A stretch of DNA of 64,000 nt. Origin: an uncultured bacterium. GTDB lineage: Bacteria > Vulcanimicrobiota > Xenobia > Xenobiales > Xenobiaceae. The DNA lies in assembly GCA_934644775.1 (NCBI GenBank), contig CAKUDB010000010.1:16423-80422 (forward strand), written 5' to 3'. Every line of letters begins with the position of its first letter. Position 1 is the first letter of the stretch. The position numbers were made by a program, and so were the translations under genes. Positions 15,127-24,065 of this stretch are shown piece after piece. The notes under the pieces were generated by a model, which searched no databases, was not told the DNA's origin, and was given only the letters and a program-made list of their open reading frames with translations.

Positions 15127-17829
15127 ATGGAACTGAAAGCTTATCAAAAAGATATTATTGCCGACTTGAAGCGTTATTTAGAGATAATGCAAGAGCAAAA
15201 AAATTATCTAAAAGCTTTTGCTCTCTTTTGGGAAGAAAAGAGTGCTCCTAATTTAGGTCAATATCAAGATCTTTTGCCTGGTGTCCCTAATCTTTGCTTT
15301 AAAGTTCCTACCGGCGGTGGTAAAACTCTTCTAGCTTGCGCTTCTTTGCAACCTATTTTTGCCGCTCTACCTTTGCAAAAAATAAGGGCTGTCGTTTGGT
15401 TAGTTCCTTCTGAAGCCATTCTTACTCAAACTCTCAAAGCTCTTAAAGATCCGCGCCATCCTTATCGCCAAAAAATCGACGCCGATTTTTTTAGCCGAGT
15501 TTCTGTTTATAGTAAGCAAGAATTGCTTAATGGCCAAAATTTCAATCCTACCGTTATCAATGAGCAGCTTTCCATAATGGTACTTTCTTACGACTCTTTC
15601 CGCAGCAGCAATAGGGAAGGCTTGAAAGCCTATAAAGAAAACTCCAATTTAGCTATTTTTACTAAGGTGTTAGGTACTCCGGAAAATCCTATAGATAAAG
15701 CTGACGAAACGGCCCTTTTCCAAATTATCAACCAATTGAACCCAGTTATTATTGTCGATGAAAGCCACCACGCTCGCACTAAATTAAGTTGGGAAATGTT
15801 GCAAAACTTTAATCCTGCCTTTGTGCTCGATTTGACGGCTACTCCTAAAAAAGAAAGCAATATTATTTCTTATACTGACGCCATTCAGCTTAAAAAAGAG
15901 CATATGGTAAAGCTGCCAGTAATTGTTTATAACCGCGATAGGCAAGAAGATGTACTGATTGACGCTATTGACTTGCGCCGCAATTTAGAAGAAATTGCCC
16001 AAAAGCAGCAAGCAGCTACTGGCCGCTACATTAGGCCCATTGTGCTTTTCCAAGCTCAGCCTAAAGGCAAAGAAGAGGCCGCTACTTTTGAAAAATTGCG
16101 TCAAAAATTAGTAGAAGCGGGTATTCCCGCTGAAGAAATTGCTATTCGCACGGCCGACGTGAACGAGCTTAAAAATGTCGATTTGCTTTCTCCCAAGTGT
16201 AAAATTCGCTTTATTATTACCGTAAATGCTTTAAAAGAAGGTTGGGACTGTCCTTTTGCTTATATTTTGGCTTCTTTAGCCAACCGTACTAGTCAAATAG
16301 ACGTAGAGCAAATTTTGGGCCGCATTTTGCGTTTGCCTTATACTGCTGCCAATATCGAAAAGCCTTTAAATATGTCTTACGTTCTCACTTCTTCGGAAAA
16401 TTTCCAAGAAACAATAAAACGCATTGTTAAAGGCTTAAATGACGCCGGCTTTAGTGATGAAGACTATCGCTTATCTAACCAAGTGGCTTTGTCGGCTGCT
16501 CAAGCTACCGGCCAAATGACTATGAGCTTGACTCTTCCCGATCTTCCCCAAGCGGAAACTGTAACTGATATTCAGACCGGCACGCTTGCCACAGAAGAAA
16601 ATGACGAGGAATTTTTTGAAGGTTTTGGCTACTTTGATAGTGCCAGTGTTAGTGAAGCTTTAGAGCGTCGCCAAGCGGAAAAAGTTGCTGCTGCAACTTC
16701 CGGTGAAGAGCAAGCTAAAAGCCAAGCGTTGCTCATGTTGGAAGAAGCCTCTAGAGCTAGCCGCTCTTACGATGAAGCTTTGGAAAATGCCGCTAAAAAT
16801 AATTTTTCTTTAGGCAAAGTTCCGGCTCGGGAAGTTCGCGCTCAAGTTAAAGCCTATCCAGTTAAGGCCAAATTCCGCGAAGATATTGAAAATTTGCGTC
16901 TGCCTCAGTTTTTCTTAAAAATTCCCGAAGGTTCCCTTTTTGAGCAAGATGGAGAAGCTTTTTTAGAGCGAGAATCTTTAGTTAAGGGTATTTCTTTTAA
17001 ACAAGAAAATATCTGTATCGATTTTGAAGACGACAGAGACGAAATAATGCAAATAGACGTCATCGAAGGCGAGGGCGGTTTGCCTAAAGCTTTGATGATG
17101 AAGAGTAATGATGTAGCCATATTTAAAGAATATTTCGATTCTTTGCCTCCCGAGCGCAGGATCGCCTATTGTAAAGCTATCATTTTAGAGAAAATTAACC
17201 GTCTGAATATGGTAAGCTCAAAACACTTAGAAGAGTATATTGGGCGCATTGTAGCTAGTATGACTCGCGATCAGCTCTCAAGTTTAGAAAAAAATCCTTT
17301 GCGTTATGCTGACAAAATAAAGCAAACTATCCAAGATATTTTAGCTAAACGCTACAAAAAAGCTTTTAATACCCAGTTGGCTGCAGGAAAAATTGTCTGC
17401 CGTCCTTGTTACCAATTGCCTATAGCTATTGCTCCAACTAGAGTTACTTCGGCTTATGCTCGTTCGCTTTACAAAGCTGAAGAAGAAATGAACTCTTTAG
17501 AAACTGAATTGGTACTTCGACTCACTAATTTAAATAATATTCGCTGGTGGCATCGCAATTTAGCTAATACTGGCTTTTTTATAAACGGATTCACTAAGCA
17601 TTATCCTGACTTTATTATTAAAACGGAAAGCGGAAACATTATTTTAGCTGAAACTAAAGGCGAACATTTAGCCAATGAAGATAGCAAATTAAAGATCAAT
17701 TTAGGCAGATCCTGGAGCGCAGCAGCAGGCGATCAATTTAAATACTTTATGGTCTTTGCCGACGCTGAAAAAGCCTTAGAAGGCGCCTTCGGTATGAACG
17801 ATTTTATAGATATTTTGAAAGAGTTATAA
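15127..17829 (+). CDS. res: Type III restriction endonuclease subunit Res
   Basis: A 900-residue superfamily 2 helicase/nuclease that forms the Mod-Res complex, translocates or slides on DNA after recognition and cleaves between head-to-head sites. Walker A PTGGGKT is at 61-67, motif II DESH at 211-214, then LTATPKK (motif III), the EGWDCPFAYI motif V and the QILGRILR motif VI. The C-terminal PD-(D/E)XK nuclease is complete: D828 in HYPDF with E842 and K844 in AETKG. The protein is full length with no frameshift, so the system is probably active. No strong terminator follows; a weak GC hairpin lies at ~17905-17925 before the convergent DUF1275 gene. Confidence 0.95.
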   Translation: MELKAYQKDIIADLKRYLEIMQEQKNYLKAFALFWEEKSAPNLGQYQDLLPGVPNLCFKVPTGGGKTLLACASLQPIFAALPLQKIRAVVWLVPSEAILTQTLKALKDPRHPYRQKIDADFFSRVSVYSKQELLNGQNFNPTVINEQLSIMVLSYDSFRSSNREGLKAYKENSNLAIFTKVLGTPENPIDKADETALFQIINQLNPVIIVDESHHARTKLSWEMLQNFNPAFVLDLTATPKKESNIISYTDAIQLKKEHMVKLPVIVYNRDRQEDVLIDAIDLRRNLEEIAQKQQAATGRYIRPIVLFQAQPKGKEEAATFEKLRQKLVEAGIPAEEIAIRTADVNELKNVDLLSPKCKIRFIITVNALKEGWDCPFAYILASLANRTSQIDVEQILGRILRLPYTAANIEKPLNMSYVLTSSENFQETIKRIVKGLNDAGFSDEDYRLSNQVALSAAQATGQMTMSLTLPDLPQAETVTDIQTGTLATEENDEEFFEGFGYFDSASVSEALERRQAEKVAAATSGEEQAKSQALLMLEEASRASRSYDEALENAAKNNFSLGKVPAREVRAQVKAYPVKAKFREDIENLRLPQFFLKIPEGSLFEQDGEAFLERESLVKGISFKQENICIDFEDDRDEIMQIDVIEGEGGLPKALMMKSNDVAIFKEYFDSLPPERRIAYCKAIILEKINRLNMVSSKHLEEYIGRIVASMTRDQLSSLEKNPLRYADKIKQTIQDILAKRYKKAFNTQLAAGKIVCRPCYQLPIAIAPTRVTSAYARSLYKAEEEMNSLETELVLRLTNLNNIRWWHRNLANTGFFINGFTKHYPDFIIKTESGNIILAETKGEHLANEDSKLKINLGRSWSAAAGDQFKYFMVFADAEKALEGAFGMNDFIDILKEL

Positions 17830-17940
17830 AACTAGCTAAAAAATATTTACAAGAGAATTTTTGGGTTACGTCCATATAATGGTGTAAAATTAAAGTGAAA
17901 CTAAAAGAGCCACCGGTTCTTCCTTTGGGCAGATACCTCT

Positions 17941-18774
17941 TTATTCTTTATTACTACTGGCGGTAGGCTCTAAAAATTCTTCTTGAGCTTGGGTCGGCAG
18001 TTGGAGTTGCGGCCCTGGGAAGATCTTGCCCAACAGTTGAAAGATAAAATTACTAGACTCTTTTTCTTTAAGACGATTGCGAATATAGTGGCGAATCGTT
18101 CCCAGTTGCCTTTTAGTCGTTACCATAAAGAAAACAATAGTTAGGGCCACTGGAGCTAAGAAAAAAACTGATTCTCCATATCTCTTTAAAAGAATGGTCG
18201 CTCCGATAGCGCCGGTGATAAAGCAACCGATAATGGCGTAATAGTGGAGTACCTTATTCAATTCTTTTTTATCATGATGAACTATATACTTAAACAAGGC
18301 TTCGGCGCTGCTGCGCAAATTGCCAGTACACATAGTCGAAGCAAAAGGCAAGCCGTGGACGCGACGAAAAGTTTCTACTTGCATAGCACAAACGAAAGCG
18401 ATAAGGGCGTTGACAAGATAATCAAAATCACCTTTGGGAATAAAAATAATGGGAGCCAAACAACAAATTTCCAGAAAAAGTACGCTTTGGTGCCAGCCTA
18501 TCTTATGAACTGCAGAAATTTTATGGTGTAAAAATTCAGAGACCAACACACCACTAGCATAAGCTATAATGGCCACCATATATTTTACGCAAGCGTGCCA
18601 TTCACCGTTAGCAATATGTAAACCACAAAAAACTATATTTCCGGTAACAGCATTGGCAAATACTTCGCCGCGAAATAAATAACTGTAAATATCTAAAAAA
18701 CCACCCGCCAAACTTAAAATACAGGCAGCTATAATATGCTCATTATTATTGTTAATAACCGCTGGTGTGCTCAT
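17941..18774 (-). CDS. DUF1275 (YoaK-like) membrane protein
   Basis: A membrane protein of ~277 residues with about six hydrophobic segments. The family hallmarks are the GGFLDIYSYLFRG start helix with AVTGN, and FRRVHGLPFASTMCTGNLR in the middle. YoaK/DUF1275 proteins are widespread with unknown function; transport has been suggested. The frame extends 13 codons upstream, but GAGGA precedes the ATG at 18774 (MSTPAVI), which I take as start. The C-terminal ~45 residues are a polar cytoplasmic tail. It is convergent with res and divergent from the DUF4417 gene. Confidence 0.85.
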   Translation of the reverse strand: MSTPAVINNNNEHIIAACILSLAGGFLDIYSYLFRGEVFANAVTGNIVFCGLHIANGEWHACVKYMVAIIAYASGVLVSEFLHHKISAVHKIGWHQSVLFLEICCLAPIIFIPKGDFDYLVNALIAFVCAMQVETFRRVHGLPFASTMCTGNLRSSAEALFKYIVHHDKKELNKVLHYYAIIGCFITGAIGATILLKRYGESVFFLAPVALTIVFFMVTTKRQLGTIRHYIRNRLKEKESSNFIFQLLGKIFPGPQLQLPTQAQEEFLEPTASSNKE

Positions 18775-19118
18775 AATAAAAATATCCTCAAATTTTCGTC
18801 TAGAAATTAGCATAAGCTTATAAACAATACAAGCATAAAAAAATAGCTTTTGTATATAAATATCCTTAACCGTAACGGTGATCCGACAGATTATAGATTA
18901 TTTGCATATACATTTCTTTGTTGAATATAAACAGTTGTTGATAATTTTTGCCCTTCTTTTTGTACATAAAGAGAGTTGTGTAAGGTAGGGTAAAATCAAC
19001 TTTAGCCCCAATATATGTACAATGTATAGCTAACTAATCGGCTATATTGACAAATTTATAAAGTTAATTAAAGTTAAAAGCAGGAAAGATCCTGTTGAGA
19101 GTGAAAGATTAGTTGCGT
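18775..19118. other. AT-rich divergent intergenic region, no gene seen
   Basis: This 344-bp region separates the DUF1275 and DUF4417 starts. I find no coding signal. It contains a short palindrome ACCGT-A-ACGGT at 18869-18879, a TTGACA at 19047-19052 without a good -10 partner, and a small hairpin (CAGGA-AAGA-TCCTG, 19081-19094) just before the DUF4417 start. Promoters of both genes must lie here. Confidence 0.4.
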
Positions 19119-19820
19119 ATGAAAAAGAGTGTGGTAGATGATGCTTTTAGCTCTTATTTAATCGAGAAGGCATTCTTTGAGGGTAAAATAGAGATGCCTT
19201 GTATAGTTAAGCCCGAAAGTATCATCATTCCCGAGGCTCTAATTCCTTTTTCTCAAAGACGCTCTACCACTACTTATGGCGAGTTTGTCCATTTTTACGA
19301 GTACGACGAAAAGTTTGCCAGCGTAATGAGTTCTACTAATAAATTTTTAGACGAGTTGCGCCGTTTTAAAGGGGTTATTTCTCCCGATTGTTCTCTTTAT
19401 ACCGATATGCCTTTGGTTGTCCAGATGGCCAACACTTACTTAAATAGGGCGGTAGGAGCTTTCTTTCAATCCCAAGGGCTTTATGTTATTCCAAATATTC
19501 GCTGGGGTGACGAGCGAAGCTACTCTCCCCAATGTGAAAAATTCGCTTTTTTAGGCGTTGAAAAAGACAGTATAGTTTCTATAGGTACTTACGGTTGTAT
19601 TAGAGGTAAAGAAAATAAGCGCCGTTTCCAAAAAGGCTTGGAAGCCATGCTTATCGAGCTTTCTCCGCGTGTGGTAGTCGTTTATGGGGCTATGCCCAAA
19701 GATGTTTTTGCCGATTATCTAAACTATACCGATTTTCACCGTTTTAACGATTGGATTAGCGATAAAAAAGGCAACTACGTGCGCCGTATTGTAGCCGATC
19801 AACAATATTTCGATTTTTAG
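19119..19820 (+). CDS. DUF4417 protein
   Basis: A soluble protein of ~233 residues. The central part (SPDCSLYTDMPLVVQMANTY, then QSQGLYVIPNIRWGDE and SIGTYGC) matches the DUF4417 family, which is found in Firmicutes, plasmids and phages and has no assigned function. The segment VVVVYGAMP near the end is also family-typical. The track frame begins at a TTG (19113); the ATG at 19119 two codons later is the likelier start. The gene ends 10 nt before the convergent uvrC stop. It could be phage- or plasmid-derived cargo next to the defence island, but I see no other phage genes. Confidence 0.75.
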   Translation: MKKSVVDDAFSSYLIEKAFFEGKIEMPCIVKPESIIIPEALIPFSQRRSTTTYGEFVHFYEYDEKFASVMSSTNKFLDELRRFKGVISPDCSLYTDMPLVVQMANTYLNRAVGAFFQSQGLYVIPNIRWGDERSYSPQCEKFAFLGVEKDSIVSIGTYGCIRGKENKRRFQKGLEAMLIELSPRVVVVYGAMPKDVFADYLNYTDFHRFNDWISDKKGNYVRRIVADQQYFDF

Positions 19821-19830
19821 TCCTTTTTCT

Positions 19831-21870
19831 TTAGTTATCTTCTTTTAAGGCCTTGATGATTTTGTCAGCCATCTTTCGGCCTATGCCAGGTAGGCGCTGC
19901 AATTGTTCAGCATCGGCCAGTTTTAAAGCTGCTAAATCGGTAAAGTGGGTACGCAATAATTTTATATATTTAGGGCCCAAGCCGGGAATATCAGCCAGTA
20001 CAGAATGGAGCATACCTTTGCCGCGCAAATTGCGGTGGAAGGTAATAGCCGAGCGGTGGGCTTCGTTGCGTAAGTGGGTTATCATGTTGTAGGCTTTAGA
20101 GTTAAGTGGCAATAAAATAGAGGCTTTACGCCCAGGTATAAAAAGTTCCTCTTGGCGTTTGGCTAAGCCGGCTAAAGCGATAGCTTTGTCTAAGCCAAGT
20201 TTCTCTAAAATGGCTTGAGCTGCGCTTAGTTGGCCCAAGCCTCCATCTACAATTATTAGATCGGGCTTAGAATCTAAACTTACATCTTCTTTGGGTAGAG
20301 TGTTGGCGCTGCTTTCTGAAGGCGGCAGCTCGTGGGGGAGTAAATGGCGCAACCTGCGCTCCAACACTTGGCTCATCATAGCTAGGTCGTTAGGCTCGTC
20401 CATACCTTTAATCTTAAATTTGCGATAATGGGAGCGGTGGGGCAGTCCATATTCAAAAACAACCATCGAGCCTACTGAGAATTTGCCCTGAATATTAGAA
20501 ATATCATAACATTCCATACGCCAAGGTATATGCTCTAAGCCTAAAGCTTCTTGCAATTCGGCTAAGGCTTCTTGGCGCAATTCCCGCTGGGAAGGTGCAT
20601 GTAATTCCTCGTCCAAAAAACGTTTGGCATTCTCTTTAGTACCGACTAAAATTAGCTTTTTTTCACCCCGTTGAGGCTGCTCAAACTTTACTTTGTGGTC
20701 GGCCAAACGGCTGAGCCAAGCTTGGAGCAATTCTAAGTTTTCTGGCTCGGTTTCTACGGCGATAAGGGCCGGCGGACGTCCATTCTCACTGTAATAACGC
20801 TGAATAAAGTCGGCCAAATCAGCTTCGTATCGATTATCTAAGCGCACCTCCAAGACAAAATTTTGTTGCCCTTGCAACTTGCCTTCTCGGATTTGACGTA
20901 CAACCGCTGCTCCCATAGAGCGTCCCTGATCATAAGCTAAACTTATATAATCTTCGTCTAAATCGCTGGGCCAGAGAATTTGCTGCTTTTGAGCCAAAAT
21001 CTCCAAGCTCTGCAAAGTGTCGCGTAATTTAGCACATTCTTCATAATTTAACTGGGCCGCTTGTTCGGCTATCTCTTGACGCAACTGAGTTGCCAGTTTA
21101 CCTGTATGGCCATTTAAGAATTGGGCCGCCTTTTCTACTTGGGCTTTATATTCCTCAAGGCTTACAAGTCCAGTGCAAGGGGCGGTACACAAATTTATAT
21201 GATAATAAAGGCAAGGACGCTCTCGTTTTTTATCTAGCTTATCCTTACAAGGACGCAACTTAAAAAGTTTTTGTACCGTACTTTTAGTGCGTTTAACCGA
21301 CGTAGCTTCACCGGCATAAGGGCCAAAATAAGTGCCGCGCAATTTACCGTTGCTGCGCACTATGCGCAAACGAGGATACTTTTCAAAAGTAGTTAGCTCC
21401 AAATAAGGGTAGCTTTTGTCGTCACGAAAGAGAATATTAAAGTAGGGACGGTGCTTTTTGATAAGTACATTCTCTAGAATAAGAGCTTCCATTTCCGTAT
21501 TGACGGTCATAATGTCAAAATTGCGCACTAAACTCACCATCCAGCGAGTCTTTTCCGTCAAATTTTTAGAATGGAAATAAGAGCGGACTCGATTTCTCAA
21601 ACAAGCCGATTTGCCTACATAAATTACCCTATGGCGCTTATCTCGCATAAGATAGACGCCCGGACAAGAGGGCAGGGTCTCTAACTTTTCCTTTAAAAAA
21701 GGATGGACATTTTCAAGGCTGTCCGGCCGCTCTTCTTCCGTAACGACACTTTGCGGACGGGGCAACTTAGGGAGACCCTCAGCTTTGGGTTCTCCCTGGT
21801 GATTTTTTACCGAAGATACCGCTAATAAAGCATCTCCAACTGCGTCAGTTCGCCTCTTATTTCTCGCCAT
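19831..21870 (-). CDS. uvrC: Excinuclease ABC subunit UvrC
   Basis: The dual-incision nuclease of nucleotide excision repair. Domains in order: GIY-YIG (GVYLMRDKRHRVIYVGKS, ~70-90), the Cys-rich linker with CPxxxC-like PCLYYHINLCTAPC, UVR motif (~250-285), RNase H-like C-terminal endonuclease (CYDISNIQG; LIIVDGGLGQLSAA) and a HhH2 pair (IPGLGPKYIKLL; LPGIGRKMADKII). The N-terminus has a ~58-residue polar extension before the catalytic domain that standard UvrC lacks. At 679 residues it is slightly longer than usual for that reason. It is the last gene of the long minus-strand block, 47 nt after the S41 gene. Confidence 0.96.
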   Translation of the reverse strand: MARNKRRTDAVGDALLAVSSVKNHQGEPKAEGLPKLPRPQSVVTEEERPDSLENVHPFLKEKLETLPSCPGVYLMRDKRHRVIYVGKSACLRNRVRSYFHSKNLTEKTRWMVSLVRNFDIMTVNTEMEALILENVLIKKHRPYFNILFRDDKSYPYLELTTFEKYPRLRIVRSNGKLRGTYFGPYAGEATSVKRTKSTVQKLFKLRPCKDKLDKKRERPCLYYHINLCTAPCTGLVSLEEYKAQVEKAAQFLNGHTGKLATQLRQEIAEQAAQLNYEECAKLRDTLQSLEILAQKQQILWPSDLDEDYISLAYDQGRSMGAAVVRQIREGKLQGQQNFVLEVRLDNRYEADLADFIQRYYSENGRPPALIAVETEPENLELLQAWLSRLADHKVKFEQPQRGEKKLILVGTKENAKRFLDEELHAPSQRELRQEALAELQEALGLEHIPWRMECYDISNIQGKFSVGSMVVFEYGLPHRSHYRKFKIKGMDEPNDLAMMSQVLERRLRHLLPHELPPSESSANTLPKEDVSLDSKPDLIIVDGGLGQLSAAQAILEKLGLDKAIALAGLAKRQEELFIPGRKASILLPLNSKAYNMITHLRNEAHRSAITFHRNLRGKGMLHSVLADIPGLGPKYIKLLRTHFTDLAALKLADAEQLQRLPGIGRKMADKIIKALKEDN

Positions 21871-21917
21871 AAGTTTTTATATAAACCCCATCTTGGCCCA
21901 ATCGGCACCAGGGCCGT

Positions 21918-23948
21918 CTACTGGATATCGCGGGTTATCTTATTGTCTTTTTTGATCTCTTCCTCAATTTTAGCTTGCAATTTGGCTTCTTCAGCCTTAT
22001 CAGCCGCTATAAGCTTAGCAATAGTAGGCTTTTTCTTCCAGGTCTGGCCATCTTGTTGAATTGCCTTTATATCAGCTTCACTAAGCTCGGCCGATAATTG
22101 GCGTCTGACCATAAATTGGGCTTCATGAATAGCTAACTTTAATTGCAAATCGTTGTCAGAACCAATTTTATTAGTAGGCCTCGATTCAAACTCAATATCG
22201 GGCTTTACCCCTTTAAGGTGAATATCTTTGTCTTTGGGAGTAAGATAGTGGGCCATAGTCAACTTTAAAGCTCCGCCGTCGCTAAAAGTTTGTAAACTTT
22301 GGACGCTACCTTTTCCATAAGTAGTCTCACCTACAATTAAAGCGCGTCGGTAATCTTTCATAGCCCCAGAAGTAATTTCCGAAGCGCTAGCTGAGAAGCG
22401 ATTGGCCAATATTACCAAAGGCAGCTTGGTACTATTTTTGGAGTTGGAAAAATAAGGCTCGCTATAATTGAGACGCGGGTTAACTACGCTAGTTACTAAG
22501 CTCTTATTGGGCAAAAACTCAGAGCATAAGCCGATAGCTGCATCGACGTAGCCGCCGCCATTGTTGCGCAAATCTACTACAAGGGCTTGAGCTCCATCTT
22601 TAATCAAATCATTTAAAGCGGTACTAAACTCTTGGGTAGTATCGGATCCAAAGAAACGCACTCGCAAGTAACCTATGCCGTTAGGCAACATTTTGCCATT
22701 GACGCTAGGCACATGGATACTGGTACGTTGCAAAGCTACCTCAAAATCTTTGCCATCGCGCTGCATACTCAAGATAACTACGCTGCCAATTTTGCCTCTA
22801 ATCATGGCGGCGGCTGTATCCATATCTAAACTGCTGGTCTTTTTACCGTCGATAGCCATAATTTTATCGCCTGGACGCACACCTTTAAGGGCAGCTGGCG
22901 TACCTTCTATAGGCTCAATGACGGTAAGTTGACGATTGTTTTGCCAGTCGGCTTCCAAATAAATGCCCACTCCACCGTAGTCGCTGGCTCCCAATTGCTC
23001 TTTTAAGAATTGTACATCTTTAGGAGGTAAAGCCATACTAAAAGGATCGTTAAGGGCACAAATCATGCCATTTAAAGCGCTGTATAACAAGTAACTGTTA
23101 GTTAGAGTAACTGGACGGCCATCAGCATCTTTGATTATTTCTGAGTCGTCGATAGCTAACTCACTTTTATCGGAATTTACCGAATCGCGGCTGACCGCTT
23201 GGGGATCTTCAAGTACCTGTTTCTCTAAAGACTTTTCTTGGCTATTGTTGCTCTTTTCAGTTTTATCGTCCTTGGTAGTGGCAGTTTCGATTCCTTTGGC
23301 TTTTTTGTCGTTGGCATCAAGTTCAGCTAAACGGGTCTTAATAGCTTTTTCCAGCTGTTGGCGATGAATAAAACGCTCATCGTCGGGAAGTGAGGCTATC
23401 TTATCTAAAACTTTTTCAAACTCTCTATCGAGCAACTTTAATAACTCTTGGTTGCTCATTTTTTCGAGCTTAGAGCTGTCGAGTTTAGTTACACCTAAAT
23501 TTCGCTGGCCGAACTTGTCTAAGCAATAGTTGATACCTTCTAAGGCTCCGTTGACTAACTGAGCTGTAGAAACCTCGCGAATATAGTTTTTCTGAATGGA
23601 AGTTAAAGTTTCATGTAAAACTGAACTTCCTATTAGTGAAGATGGCTGTAAATCTCGTATCTGCCTACTGAAGTCTATTTTTGCTGCAGTTAGATCGGTT
23701 GGCGATTCTAATGAAGTTCCTGTCGATTGACCGTAGAGAAAAATAAAGGGCAATATCAAAATTACAATGATAATGCTCATGAGAGAGTTAAAGAATATAT
23801 TCCTTAACTTACATGGGGAAGTAGAAGGGGGTTGATCTACCGCCAACTTCTGATCCTTCTCGGTAAGGGCTTCCACTTCTGGGGAATTTGTCGATTCCAC
23901 TTTTGAATCTTCAGCTGGGCGTCTTTCTTCAGCAGCTTCGTTACTCAT
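21918..23948 (-). CDS. S41 C-terminal processing peptidase, membrane-anchored (CtpA family), copy 3
   Basis: A periplasmic Ser/Lys peptidase anchored by one N-terminal membrane helix (SLMSIIIVILILPFIFLYG) after a ~50-residue cytoplasmic acidic tail. A PDZ domain (YGGVGIYLE to GKKTSSLDMDTA) is followed by the S41 core with FSASASEITSGAMKD and YGKGSVQ; nucleophile Ser, the Asp at -14 and Lys are all in place. An insertion of ~75 polar, Lys/Ser/Asp-rich residues (DANDKKAKG...IIKDADG) precedes the PDZ region. The frame opens at a TTG (23984), but the ATG at 23948 has a GAAGAAAAG site. Its proximity to FtsEX and the M23 hydrolase suggests a role in processing divisome or hydrolase factors. Third of three different paralogues in a row. 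Confidence 0.9.
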   Translation of the reverse strand: MSNEAAEERRPAEDSKVESTNSPEVEALTEKDQKLAVDQPPSTSPCKLRNIFFNSLMSIIIVILILPFIFLYGQSTGTSLESPTDLTAAKIDFSRQIRDLQPSSLIGSSVLHETLTSIQKNYIREVSTAQLVNGALEGINYCLDKFGQRNLGVTKLDSSKLEKMSNQELLKLLDREFEKVLDKIASLPDDERFIHRQQLEKAIKTRLAELDANDKKAKGIETATTKDDKTEKSNNSQEKSLEKQVLEDPQAVSRDSVNSDKSELAIDDSEIIKDADGRPVTLTNSYLLYSALNGMICALNDPFSMALPPKDVQFLKEQLGASDYGGVGIYLEADWQNNRQLTVIEPIEGTPAALKGVRPGDKIMAIDGKKTSSLDMDTAAAMIRGKIGSVVILSMQRDGKDFEVALQRTSIHVPSVNGKMLPNGIGYLRVRFFGSDTTQEFSTALNDLIKDGAQALVVDLRNNGGGYVDAAIGLCSEFLPNKSLVTSVVNPRLNYSEPYFSNSKNSTKLPLVILANRFSASASEITSGAMKDYRRALIVGETTYGKGSVQSLQTFSDGGALKLTMAHYLTPKDKDIHLKGVKPDIEFESRPTNKIGSDNDLQLKLAIHEAQFMVRRQLSAELSEADIKAIQQDGQTWKKKPTIAKLIAADKAEEAKLQAKIEEEIKKDNKITRDIQ

Positions 23949-24065
23949 AATCTTTTCTTCAAGGCTCTGTGCTAAGCTCTTCAATAGATCGCCAACTAAA
24001 ATCTTTAGCTAGAAAGCCTAGATATCTAGCTGGCAATCTACCATTTTTCGAACTTAATCGTATTT

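Noticed and set aside
10572..17829. Whole island as a known complete system such as PARIS or OLD/Gabija
   Set aside because: The ATPase pair lacks the required second component: RloB is truncated and there is no DUF4435 or UvrD-like gene next to it.
17905..17930. Terminator for res
   Set aside because: A 7-bp stem with one G-U pair (AAGAGCC/GGTTCTT) and a 3-nt loop lacks a proper T-tract, so I did not list it.
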